Positions 55,292 through 64,000 of a stretch of DNA of 64,000 bases are shown piece by piece; position 1 is the stretch's first letter; every line of letters begins with the position of its first letter. The DNA comes from Streptomyces cirratus (GTDB lineage: Bacteria; Actinomycetota; Actinomycetes; Streptomycetales; Streptomycetaceae). The position numbers and the translations under genes are program-made. The notes below the pieces were generated by a model. It did not search any database. It worked only from the letters and a program-made list of their open reading frames with translations, and was not told the origin of the DNA. The stretch is from the NCBI RefSeq assembly GCF_014650775.1, contig NZ_BMVP01000003.1, positions 310,001 to 374,000 of the forward strand. Reading direction: 5' to 3'.

Positions 55292-56341
55292 ATGAAAGAC
55301 ACCCCAGCTCCGCACGACAGGGGCGACCGCGACGGCCGGGTCCGGCCGACGGAGCCCGTATCCGGCCCCGGCCCCGGCCCCGAAGTGGAGCGCAGGGCGC
55401 CGGACGAGCCCACTGACCTCTCCGGCCGGTCGTGGGGGGCCGTGCTGAAGCGGACCCTCCGGGAGTTCCAGAGGGACGAGCTCGCCGACCGGGCCGCCGC
55501 CCTGACGTACTACTCCGTGCTGTCGCTCTTCCCGGCGCTGCTGGTGCTGGTGTCGCTGCTGGGGGTGGCGGGGAAGTCCACGACCCAGGCGGTGCTGGAC
55601 AACCTGCAGAAGCTGACACCCGGCTCGGCGCGGGACGTCATCTCCGACGCGGTCCGCCAGCTCCAGGGCGGCACGGGGCTCGGATCGGTCCTGGCCGTGG
55701 TCGGCCTGATCGCAGCGGTGTGGTCGGCGTCCGGCTACGTCGCGGCGTTCATCCGCGCGTCCAACGCCGTCTACGACGTGCCCGAGGGGCGGCCGGTGTG
55801 GAAGGTGCTGCCGCTGCGGCTCGCGCTGACGGTGGGGCTGCTGGTCCTGGCGGGCGCGAGCGCGCTGATCGTCGTGTTCACCGGCGGTCTCGCGCGGCGG
55901 GCGGGGGACGCGCTGGGCCTCGGGGGGACGGCCGTCACGGTGTGGTCGATCGCGAAGTGGCCCGTCCTGGTCCTCCTCGTCACGATCATGATCGCGGTGC
56001 TGTACTGGGCCTCCCCCAACGCCAAGGGGCGCGGATTCCGCTGGATCACGCCCGGCAGCCTCCTCGCGCTGCTGATCTGGATGGCCGCCTCGGCGGGCTT
56101 CGCGCTGTACGTCGCGAACTTCGGCTCGTACAACAAGACGTACGGCACGCTGGCGGGGGTCATCGTCTTCCTCATCTGGCTCTGGATCACCAACCTGGCC
56201 ATCCTCCTCGGCCTGGAGTTCGACGCCGAGATGAGCCGGCAGCGGGCGATCGCGGGCGGCTTCCCGCCGGACCGGGAGCCGTACGTCGAACCGCGCGACA
56301 CCCGCGAGTGGAACGACGAGGACAAACGCCGCGCGGAGTGA
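55292..56341 (+). CDS. YihY/BrkB-family membrane protein
   Basis: A 349-residue protein with a 60-residue hydrophilic Pro/Asp-rich start and six membrane helices. The family signature DRAAALTYYSVLSLFPALLVLVSLLG (given in part; about 68-93) and the RFRWITPG-like GFRWITPGSLLALLIWM (about 247-263) are present, as well as NYKTYGTLAGVI-like NKTYGTLAGVIVFLIWLW. Once called ribonuclease BN, these proteins have no proven function. ATG 55292 has only a weak ribosome site. It is divergent from the small-protein genes. Confidence 0.87.
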   Translation: MKDTPAPHDRGDRDGRVRPTEPVSGPGPGPEVERRAPDEPTDLSGRSWGAVLKRTLREFQRDELADRAAALTYYSVLSLFPALLVLVSLLGVAGKSTTQAVLDNLQKLTPGSARDVISDAVRQLQGGTGLGSVLAVVGLIAAVWSASGYVAAFIRASNAVYDVPEGRPVWKVLPLRLALTVGLLVLAGASALIVVFTGGLARRAGDALGLGGTAVTVWSIAKWPVLVLLVTIMIAVLYWASPNAKGRGFRWITPGSLLALLIWMAASAGFALYVANFGSYNKTYGTLAGVIVFLIWLWITNLAILLGLEFDAEMSRQRAIAGGFPPDREPYVEPRDTREWNDEDKRRAE

Positions 56342-56498
56342 CCCTCCGTCCGGACGGCGGAACGCGTCCGCCCCCGCTGGCCGTCATCACGACGGTCGTG
56401 TCCTGACACCGGCGCTTGACCTCAACCGGGCTTGAGTTTCTAAGTTCCTCCCAGAGCCGCGGGTACCGACCAGCGGCGTCTTTCCATGGAGGTTCGCC

Positions 56499-57008
56499 GT
56501 GACCGAGCGCACAGCCCACATCGAGATCCCCGACCGCTACCGCCATGCCGTGATCCCCCACATCATGGTCGACGACGCCGCCGCGGCGATCGATTTCTAC
56601 GAGCGGGCGTTCGGCGCCCGTGAGGACTTCCGGCTCGACGCTCCGGGCGGCGGGATCCTGCACGCCGAGATCACCATCGGACGGTCGGCCCTGATGCTGG
56701 GTGACGCCGGCGTGGAGGAGGCGGAGACCGCCTCCTTCGCCGCGCCGGCCTCGCTGGGCGGGGGTACGTCCGTCACGCTGCATGTCTTCGTTGCGGACGT
56801 CGACGGCCTGGCCAGGCGCGCGGAGGCCGCCGGCGCTGAGATCCTCCAGCCGCCGAAGGACATGTTCCACGGTGACCGCACCGTCATCCTCAAGGACCCC
56901 TCGGGCCACATATGGGTATTTCTCGCCCACGTGGAAGACGTCTCACAGGAGGAGCTCCGGCGCCGCCTGGCCGCCGCCGGTGCCGGGACGGGCGTCGCGA
57001 CCCGGTGA
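56499..57008 (+). CDS. VOC-family protein (PhnB/glyoxalase-like)
   Basis: A 169-residue VOC-superfamily protein, one beta-alpha-beta-beta-beta pair: IPHIMVDDAAAAIDFYERAFGA (about 20-41, given partly) and HVFVADVDGLARRAEAAGAEIL, closing with DRTVILKDPSGHIWVFLAHVED. It resembles PhnB-type dimer proteins. A ligand or substrate cannot be assigned. The GTG start at 56499 follows GGAGG. Its last codons and stop lie inside repeat copy B. Confidence 0.85.
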   Translation: MTERTAHIEIPDRYRHAVIPHIMVDDAAAAIDFYERAFGAREDFRLDAPGGGILHAEITIGRSALMLGDAGVEEAETASFAAPASLGGGTSVTLHVFVADVDGLARRAEAAGAEILQPPKDMFHGDRTVILKDPSGHIWVFLAHVEDVSQEELRRRLAAAGAGTGVATR

Positions 57009-57032
57009 ACCATGCCGGTCACAGCACTAGGA
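56979..57032. repeat. Repeat copy B (about 54 bp, pairs with 42638-42691)
   Basis: Matches copy A at 50 of 54 positions. It supplies the last residues (GVATR) and stop of the plus-strand VOC gene and the stop (CTA 57027-57029) of the minus-strand VOC gene. Confidence 0.9.
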
Positions 57033-57827
57033 GCGGCCCGTGGGCTGGTCGTGCGTCAGGGACGCCGTGACGGTGAACAGGGCTCCGTCGGGGTCGCGGA
57101 GGGCGGCCCAGCGTTCGGAGGCGTTCTCCTCGATGTCAGACATGACGCGGCCGCCCAGCGCCTCGGCGGCCTCGAGGGCGGGTTCCAGCGCGGGGACCCG
57201 GAAGTGGACCCGCCAGCGCGGCCGGACCTGCGGCTGGAGCGCGGCGGTCTCCACCGGGCCGCTGTTGAGCCGGGCCACTGGCTCGCCGTGGTGGCGCAGG
57301 ACGACCTGGTCGTCCTCGTAGGAGATCTCGACGGGCCCGTCGGCCCACCGGAGCACCTCCCCGTAGAAGACGGCCGCGTCGAAGGCGTTCAGGGTGAGCA
57401 GTTCCAGCCAGGCCGGGGCGTGCCCGGAGCCCACGCGCCAGCCGGAGAAGACGATGCCCTCCCAGATGCCGAAGACGGCGCCGTCGCGGTCGGTGGCCAG
57501 GGCGCCGCGGCCGCCGGTCTCGAAGGAGACGGGCCCGACGCCGACCGTTCCGCCGCGCTCGCGGATGCGGGCCACCGTCTCGTCGGCGTTTTCGACGGCG
57601 AAGTAGGCCGTCCAGGCGGCCGGCACCTCCAGTTCCCCCGCCAGTGCCCCGATCTCGGCGACCGGGGCGCCTTCCACCTCGGCGACGGCCAGGCCTTCGC
57701 CGAGCCCTCCCGGCCGGAACGTCCAGCCCAGGACCGCGGCGTAGAAGCGCTGGGCGGCCTCCAGGTCCCGCGTCGCCAGACTCACCCAGCACGGAGCGCC
57801 CAGGGCATCACCCGTCGAATCCTGCAC
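57027..57827 (-). CDS. Two-domain VOC protein (CFP30B-like)
   Basis: A 266-residue tandem VOC protein. The first half begins APCWVSLATRDLEAAQRFYAAVLGW (partly given; about 10-35), and the second half begins PAWLELLTLNAFDAAVFYGEVLRW (about 138-160). This arrangement is typical of actinobacterial glyoxalase/bleomycin-resistance-like proteins such as mycobacterial CFP30B. No metal ligands can be assigned with confidence. Start at GTG 57827. It converges on the other VOC gene with an 18-bp gap filled by repeat B. Confidence 0.85.
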   Translation of the reverse strand: MQDSTGDALGAPCWVSLATRDLEAAQRFYAAVLGWTFRPGGLGEGLAVAEVEGAPVAEIGALAGELEVPAAWTAYFAVENADETVARIRERGGTVGVGPVSFETGGRGALATDRDGAVFGIWEGIVFSGWRVGSGHAPAWLELLTLNAFDAAVFYGEVLRWADGPVEISYEDDQVVLRHHGEPVARLNSGPVETAALQPQVRPRWRVHFRVPALEPALEAAEALGGRVMSDIEENASERWAALRDPDGALFTVTASLTHDQPTGRS

Positions 57828-57941
57828 AGCCGCGCTCCGTCCCTCGCCGATGCCGGGGCGCCACGGCGGCGGCCCCCCTCAAGAGGTACCGTCCCGGCCG
57901 TACCGCCACCGTCATGACGCGCCGCTGGGCCGGGGGCTTGA

Positions 57942-59240
<1,299 letters not shown>

Positions 59241-59349
59241 CTACGCGCGCGCGGGGCCCCGTCGTGTGCGGTGAGCCCCCGTCAGCACCGGGCGGGCGAA
59301 CTCGTTCCCCCTCAGGCGTACGTTCCGCCCGCGAGGGAAGGTAGGCCCC

Positions 59350-62300
59350 GTGCCGACGGACGACGAGACCCTCGATGGATTCGCGGCCGAGCTACGACGC
59401 CTGCGCCGGCGGCGCAACGTGTCGCTCTCGGACCTGGCCCGCTCGATCCACTACAGCAAGGGCTACCTCAGCAAGATCGAGAACGGGCGGAAGCCGCCCA
59501 CCCCCGACGTCGCCCGGCGGTGCGACGAGGCCCTGGACGCGGGCGGCGAACTGCTGCGCCTGGTCCCGCCGGTACCGGCCGTCCCCCCGGCCCGCGCGGG
59601 GGACGAGGGGCCCGGTCCCGCGGGTTCCGGCGAGGTCTGCCCGTACCGGGGGCTGGCCGCCTACGGACCCCGCGATGCGGAGTGGTTCTTCGGCCGTGAC
59701 AGCGCCACCGCCGAACTGACCGGCCGGCTCGCCGAGCGGATCGGGCACGGGGCGGTGGCAGTGGTGGCCCCGTCGGGCGCCGGGAAGTCCTCGCTGCTGC
59801 GCGCCGGGCTGCTGCCCGCGCTGCGCCGGGGGGCGCTGCCGGTGGCCGGGTCGCGGGACTGGCCGGTGGTGGTGTGCGCGCCGGGGGCGCATCCCCTCAA
59901 GGAGCTGCTGCGCTGCGCCGCGGACGCGCTGGGGGCCGCGGCGGCGGGGATCACCCCCGAGGAACTGGCGGACCGGCCGGACCTGCTGCCGCACGCGGTG
60001 GTGGGCTCGCTCGGCCGGCCCGGGCTCGTACTCCTCGTCGACCAGTTCGAGGAGGTGTTCACGCTCTGCGAGGACGACCGGGAGCGCGGGGCCTTCGTGC
60101 GCGTGCTGCACGCGCTGGCCGCCGGCGCCACCACCGCCGTCGTCATCGGGCTGCGGGCGGACTTCTGCGGGCACTGCCTCGACCATCCGGAGCTGGTGGA
60201 GGTGTTCACGCACGGCCTGTTCGCCCTCGGCCCGATGTCCGACGGGCAGCTGCGCCGAGCCATCTCGGAACCCGCCGCACGCGCCGGGCTGGCCCTGGAG
60301 GTCGGCCTGGTCGAGTTGCTGCTGCGGGATCTCGGGGACCGCTCGGCCGCCCACGCCGGCTCCCTTCCGCTCCTCGCCCACGCCCTGCTCGGCACCTGGC
60401 AGCAGCGCACCGGCAGGACGCTGACGGTGGCCGGTTACGAGATGACCGGCGGGATCCACGGGGCGGTCGCGCGCACCGCCGAGTCGGTGTTCGCCCGGCT
60501 GGAGCCCGCCGAGCGGCGCATCGCGCGCCAACTGCTGACCAGGCTCGTGCACATCGCGGACGGCGAGGGCGCGCAGACCCGCAGGCCGGTCGAACGGGAC
60601 CGGCTGCTGCGGCAGGTGCCGGATCCCGGGGCGGGCGGCCGGGTGCTGGACGCGTTCATCGAGGCCCGGCTGGTGACCGCCGACGGCGCGTCGGTGGAGA
60701 TCACCCACGAGGCGCTGCTGCGGGCGTGGCCCCGCCTGCGCGAGTGGATCGAGTCGGACCGCTCCGCCCTGGTGGTGCGCCAGCGGGTCTCGGACGCCGG
60801 GGCGGAGTGGGTGCGGGGCGGGCGCGACCCCAGCCTGCTCTTCCGGGGCGCGAGGCTGGCCGGGGTGCGGGAGTGGGTCGAGCGGCAGGAGCCGTCCCAG
60901 CTGGGGCCCGAGGAGCGGGAGTTCATCGCCGCGTGCGAGGCGGAGGAGGAGCGCCGCGGCCGGGCGGTGCGGCGCCAGAGCAGGATCCGCCGGGCCCTGG
61001 TGATCACTTTGGCGGGGCTGCTGGCGGTGGCGCTGGCGGCCGGGGCGCTGGCCTTCCAGCAGCGTTCGCAGGCGCTGGACCAGGGGCGCACGGCGCAGTC
61101 GCAGGCCATGGCGGTACGGTCGCGGGCCCTGGCGGCGGGGCAGCCGGAGGCGTCCATGCTGCTCGCGGCCGCCGCCTACCGCACGGCGCCCACCGCGGAG
61201 GCCCGGGGGGCGCTGCTGAGCAGCCAGTCGCAGTACTTCGCCGGCCGGCTGCGCGGGCATGCCGGGGCGGTCAACTCGGTGGCGTACAGCCCGGACGGGA
61301 AGCTGCTGGCCTCGGCGAGTTCGGATTCCTCCCTACGGCTGTGGGACGCGGCGGGGCGCCGCCTCGTCGGCACGTTCACCGGGCACACCGGGGCGGTCTC
61401 GTCGGTGGCCTTCGCGCCCGACGGGAGCAGGCTGGCGACGGCGGGGGCGGACGGGACGGTGCGCCTGTGGGACGTGGGGGCCCGGCGGCCGGCCGCCACC
61501 TTGACGGGGCACCGTGGCGGCGTCCGTTCGGTGGCGTTCAGCCCGGACGGCCGCACCCTGGTCTCCGGCGGCCTCGATCACACCGTGCGGCTGTGGGACG
61601 TGCCGGGCGGCACCGCGCGGGAAGTCCTGACCGGGCACGACGACGCGGTGATGGCCGTCGCGTTCAGCCCGGACGGCTCGCGCATCGCCTCCGCCGGGGC
61701 GGACCGCAGCGTGCGGCTGTGGGACACCGCCGACCCCGGACGCGCGGTGGTGCTCTACGGCCACACCGACCAGGTGCTCGGGATCGCCTTCTCCCCCGAC
61801 GGCAGGACCCTGGCCTCCGGTGGAGCCGACCGGACGGTGCGGCTGTGGGACCTGCCGGGGGGTGCGGCGGGCGCGGTGCTCACCGGCCACGGCGACGACG
61901 TGAACGCGGTCGCGTTCAGCCGTACGGGGGACACGGTGGTCAGCGCCAGCGGTGACGGCACGGTCAAGTCGTGGGACCCCGTCACCCGCAAGGTGATCGC
62001 CACGCTGTCGGGCCACACCGACTACGTCCTCGCCGTCGCCGCCGGACCCGGGGAGCAGCTCGCCACCGGCGGGTTCGACCAGTCCGTGGTGCTGTGGGAT
62101 CCCGGCCGGGCCGCTCTGGCCACCCGGCCCTTCACCGAGGCGTGGCAGTCGGCGTTCTCCCCCGACGGCCGGCTGCTGGCGTCGGCGCAGGCGGACCACA
62201 CCGTGCGGGTCTGGGAACCCGGCCGGCACCGGCTGCTGACCACCCTGACCGGCTGCGGGGGTTCGGTGTTCGGCGTCGCGTTCTCGCCCGACGGGCGTCT

Positions 62301-63114
62301 GATCGCCGCCGCGGGGGCCGACCGTACCGTCAGGACCTGGGAGGTGGCGGGCGGGAAACCGGTCGCGGTGCTGACGGGTCACGGCGGTTCGGTCTTCGCG
62401 GTGGCGTTCTCCCCGGACGGCAGGACGCTCGCGTCGGCCGGCGCGGACCGCACGGTGGTCCTGTGGGACGTGGGCACGGGCCGGCGGGAAGCGACCCTCG
62501 ACGCCCACCAGGACTTCGTCAACGCCGTAGCGTTCAGCCCGGACGGCCGGACGCTGGCCTCCGGGAGCGATGATCTGACGGTACGACTGTGGGACGTGAA
62601 GGATCCACGGGGCGCCGGGCGTTCGCCGCGTGCCGTACTGCGCGGCCACACCGGCTCCGTGCGCGGCGTCGCGTTCTCCCCGGACGGGCGGATCCTCGCC
62701 AGCGGCGGCAACGACGGAACGGTCCGCCTGTGGGACACCGCGCGGCTCGCCCCGGCCGCCACCCTCGCCGGGCACAGCGGATCGGTGCGGGCGGTGGCGT
62801 TCAGCCCCGACGGCAAGGTGCTGGCGAGCAGCGGCAGTGACCAGAGCGTGAAGCTCTGGGATCCGCGGCGCGCCGAGCAGACCGCCACGCTGAACGGCCA
62901 TACGGGAGCCGTGTGGGGCGTCACCTTCGACCCGGCGCGGCCGGGCACGCTGGCGAGCAGCAGCAACGACGGGACCGTGCGGCTGTGGAACACCGACACC
63001 ACCGAGCGCACGGCCGGGCTGTGCCGGCTCCTGGGGGACACCGGGCCGGAGCGCTGGGCCGGGCTGCTGCCTGATGTCCCGTACCGGAGGGTGTGTCCGG
63101 CGGGCGCCCGCTGA
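59350..63114 (+). CDS. HTH-nSTAND-WD40 repeat protein
   Basis: A 1,254-residue signalling protein. An N-terminal HTH_3/XRE domain (about 8-65: SLSDLARSIHYSKGYLSKIENG in part) is followed by YRGLAAYGPRDAEWFFGRD and an nSTAND ATPase with Walker A APSGAGKSSLL (Lys146) and Walker B LVLLVDQFEEVFT (about 225-237). One membrane helix lies at about 548-570 (VITLAGLLAVALAAGALAF), then about 14 WD40 repeats (about 630-1235, marked by LWD dipeptides), enough for two seven-bladed propellers. STAND proteins are ATP-driven switches; some act in phage defence or signalling. GTG 59350 follows GGGAAGG. Confidence 0.9.
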   Translation: MPTDDETLDGFAAELRRLRRRRNVSLSDLARSIHYSKGYLSKIENGRKPPTPDVARRCDEALDAGGELLRLVPPVPAVPPARAGDEGPGPAGSGEVCPYRGLAAYGPRDAEWFFGRDSATAELTGRLAERIGHGAVAVVAPSGAGKSSLLRAGLLPALRRGALPVAGSRDWPVVVCAPGAHPLKELLRCAADALGAAAAGITPEELADRPDLLPHAVVGSLGRPGLVLLVDQFEEVFTLCEDDRERGAFVRVLHALAAGATTAVVIGLRADFCGHCLDHPELVEVFTHGLFALGPMSDGQLRRAISEPAARAGLALEVGLVELLLRDLGDRSAAHAGSLPLLAHALLGTWQQRTGRTLTVAGYEMTGGIHGAVARTAESVFARLEPAERRIARQLLTRLVHIADGEGAQTRRPVERDRLLRQVPDPGAGGRVLDAFIEARLVTADGASVEITHEALLRAWPRLREWIESDRSALVVRQRVSDAGAEWVRGGRDPSLLFRGARLAGVREWVERQEPSQLGPEEREFIAACEAEEERRGRAVRRQSRIRRALVITLAGLLAVALAAGALAFQQRSQALDQGRTAQSQAMAVRSRALAAGQPEASMLLAAAAYRTAPTAEARGALLSSQSQYFAGRLRGHAGAVNSVAYSPDGKLLASASSDSSLRLWDAAGRRLVGTFTGHTGAVSSVAFAPDGSRLATAGADGTVRLWDVGARRPAATLTGHRGGVRSVAFSPDGRTLVSGGLDHTVRLWDVPGGTAREVLTGHDDAVMAVAFSPDGSRIASAGADRSVRLWDTADPGRAVVLYGHTDQVLGIAFSPDGRTLASGGADRTVRLWDLPGGAAGAVLTGHGDDVNAVAFSRTGDTVVSASGDGTVKSWDPVTRKVIATLSGHTDYVLAVAAGPGEQLATGGFDQSVVLWDPGRAALATRPFTEAWQSAFSPDGRLLASAQADHTVRVWEPGRHRLLTTLTGCGGSVFGVAFSPDGRLIAAAGADRTVRTWEVAGGKPVAVLTGHGGSVFAVAFSPDGRTLASAGADRTVVLWDVGTGRREATLDAHQDFVNAVAFSPDGRTLASGSDDLTVRLWDVKDPRGAGRSPRAVLRGHTGSVRGVAFSPDGRILASGGNDGTVRLWDTARLAPAATLAGHSGSVRAVAFSPDGKVLASSGSDQSVKLWDPRRAEQTATLNGHTGAVWGVTFDPARPGTLASSSNDGTVRLWNTDTTERTAGLCRLLGDTGPERWAGLLPDVPYRRVCPAGAR
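61250..63010. repeat. About 14 WD40-coding repeats
   Basis: In-frame repeats of roughly 120-130 bp inside the nSTAND gene, each coding for FSPDG...LWD. Neighbouring repeats share long DNA stretches, a likely source of copy-number change. Confidence 0.9.
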
Positions 63115-63400
63115 ACTGCGGGAAAGGGCCGTTTCCCCGGGCGTTTCCCGTTTCCCAACGGCAAGGGCGACGCGTGGCGTCTCGACAGGGGCGCCCGCCG
63201 CGGCCCAGTCTCGAACCACCGCAGCCGGTGGCGGTGTTCTGGTCGCAGCCGCCGTCACCGGCCGACCTTGCGGGCTTTCCGGCCATCGTCACGGGAGCCG
63301 GCGACCACGCGCCACGTCATGGGGAGACCACGTCGTGGGTCACGGGGCCGTCGGAGCCCGACGCCGTCCGGAGGACAACGGGGAGAACGGGGAACCAGTC

Positions 63401-64000
63401 ATGCGCACCATCCTGTACGAAGCGAGGCGGTCCGTCGCGGCGGTCGCTCTCCTGGCGCTCTGCGCGGCGGGGGTCGCGGTCCAGCCGGCGGGCGCCGCAC
63501 CGGCACGGAGAGCCGAGGGGGCCGGTCCGGCGGCGGGCACGGCGGCCGCCGAGGGGAGCTGTGACGTCCTCGCGCCGGGCGCGTCCGCCGCCGCACAGGC
63601 CGCGGTCCGGGCCGCCTGCTCGCAGATCGGCGTCTGGTACACGTGGGGAGGCGGCCACGGGCCGCAGCCGGGCCCCACCTACGGGCAGGTGGACCCTACC
63701 GATCCGGCCAGTCAGCACGACCCGGAGCGGCGCGGGTTCGACTGCTCGGGGCTCGTCCGGTACGCCTACGCCCAGGCCACCGGTCAGGACATCCTGGCCG
63801 GCACCTCCAACGCCCAGTACCACTCGTCCCGGGTCACGGCGCGTTTCGGCGCGTCCCAGGGCACCGGGCCGCTGCTGCCCGGTGACCTGCTGGCCTGGGG
63901 CGGTGACAACTCCATCCACCACATCGCCGTCTACCTCGGCGCGGGAAAGATGGTCGAGGCCCGGCAGTCCGGCACCCACGTGATGGTGAGCGACGTCCGG
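63401..64000 (+). CDS. Secreted NlpC/P60-family protein (cut by right edge)
   Basis: The first 200 codons are inside the window and the frame stays open to the edge. A signal peptide (RRSVAAVALLALCAAGVAV, cleavage near AGA-A) and a Gly/Ala linker lead to an NlpC/P60 domain: QIGVWYTWGGG, the catalytic Cys in RRGFDCSGLVRYAY (about 114), and the His in IHHIAVYLGAG (about 173). The loop GPTYGQVDPTDPASQHDP before the Cys is longer than in the other NlpC protein (36252-36752). ATG 63401 has GGGGAA upstream. The 286-bp gap before it holds no recognised element. Confidence 0.85.
   Translation, partial: MRTILYEARRSVAAVALLALCAAGVAVQPAGAAPARRAEGAGPAAGTAAAEGSCDVLAPGASAAAQAAVRAACSQIGVWYTWGGGHGPQPGPTYGQVDPTDPASQHDPERRGFDCSGLVRYAYAQATGQDILAGTSNAQYHSSRVTARFGASQGTGPLLPGDLLAWGGDNSIHHIAVYLGAGKMVEARQSGTHVMVSDVR

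Overview
The window is a high-GC actinobacterial chromosome segment, almost certainly Streptomyces. The evidence is the very GC-rich third codon positions, frequent GTG starts behind GGAGG-type ribosome sites, a SARP activator, several sigma-B-type partner-switching proteins, small Streptomyces families (DUF5133, DUF6296-like, DUF2267) and an hsp18/rheA pair with its operators. No rRNA, tRNA, CRISPR array, transposase or integrase was seen.

1-15,108: a biosynthetic gene cluster that I cannot match to a known product. One minus-strand operon encodes a pyridoxal-phosphate alpha-oxoamine synthase, a KAS-II ketosynthase, a MaoC-type dehydratase, an amino-acid-type adenylation enzyme, its carrier protein and a TrpD-like protein cut by the window edge. 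A SARP regulator is divergent from it. A second minus operon encodes an ACP, a KAS-III and a FabG-like reductase. A plus-strand operon encodes a CFA-type methyltransferase, a Baeyer-Villiger monooxygenase, a Tat-exported cytokinin-dehydrogenase-like oxidase, an SRPBCC protein, an alpha/beta hydrolase and a 4'-phosphopantetheinyl transferase. The genes suggest a fatty-acid-like chain built on ACP, joined to an amino acid by the oxoamine synthase and then oxidised. This is inference from family knowledge.

15,133-19,916: an AraC regulator, a hemerythrin/DUF1772 pair, an NmrA-like protein, an orphan ActIII-type ketoreductase and a secreted protein. 20,277-26,751: a second lipid or polyketide-like set (alpha/beta hydrolase, a P450-like protein with an abnormal heme loop, KAS-III, PlsC-type acyltransferase, ACP and KAS-II).

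26,853-33,276: a LacI regulator converging on a nucleobase permease / amidohydrolase / TauE operon, with a perfect 16-bp palindrome just downstream of that operon's promoter, then a small membrane protein and an ArsB/SLC13-like transporter. 33,350-39,253: a stress island with two DUF2267 proteins, Hsp18 and its RheA-like repressor with two operators, a STAS protein, an NlpC/P60 hydrolase, VanZ-like and small proteins, and Dps.

39,386-50,836: a partner-switching signalling island with a sigma-B/F/G-type factor, STAS and ATPase proteins, two MEDS-domain sensors, a 1,350-aa multi-HAMP hybrid kinase and an ANTAR/GAF/PAS/PP2C phosphatase. 51,166-53,024: a three-gene operon of unknown function, including a GxxG-repeat beta-helix-like protein, behind a sigma-B-like promoter. 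53,289-64,000: DUF5133, a YbdK/EgtA-type ligase, small proteins, a YihY/BrkB membrane protein, two VOC proteins, a serine hydrolase, a giant HTH-nSTAND-WD40 protein and an NlpC/P60 gene cut by the right edge. Two near-identical repeats (about 54 bp and 36 bp) link distant points of the right half.
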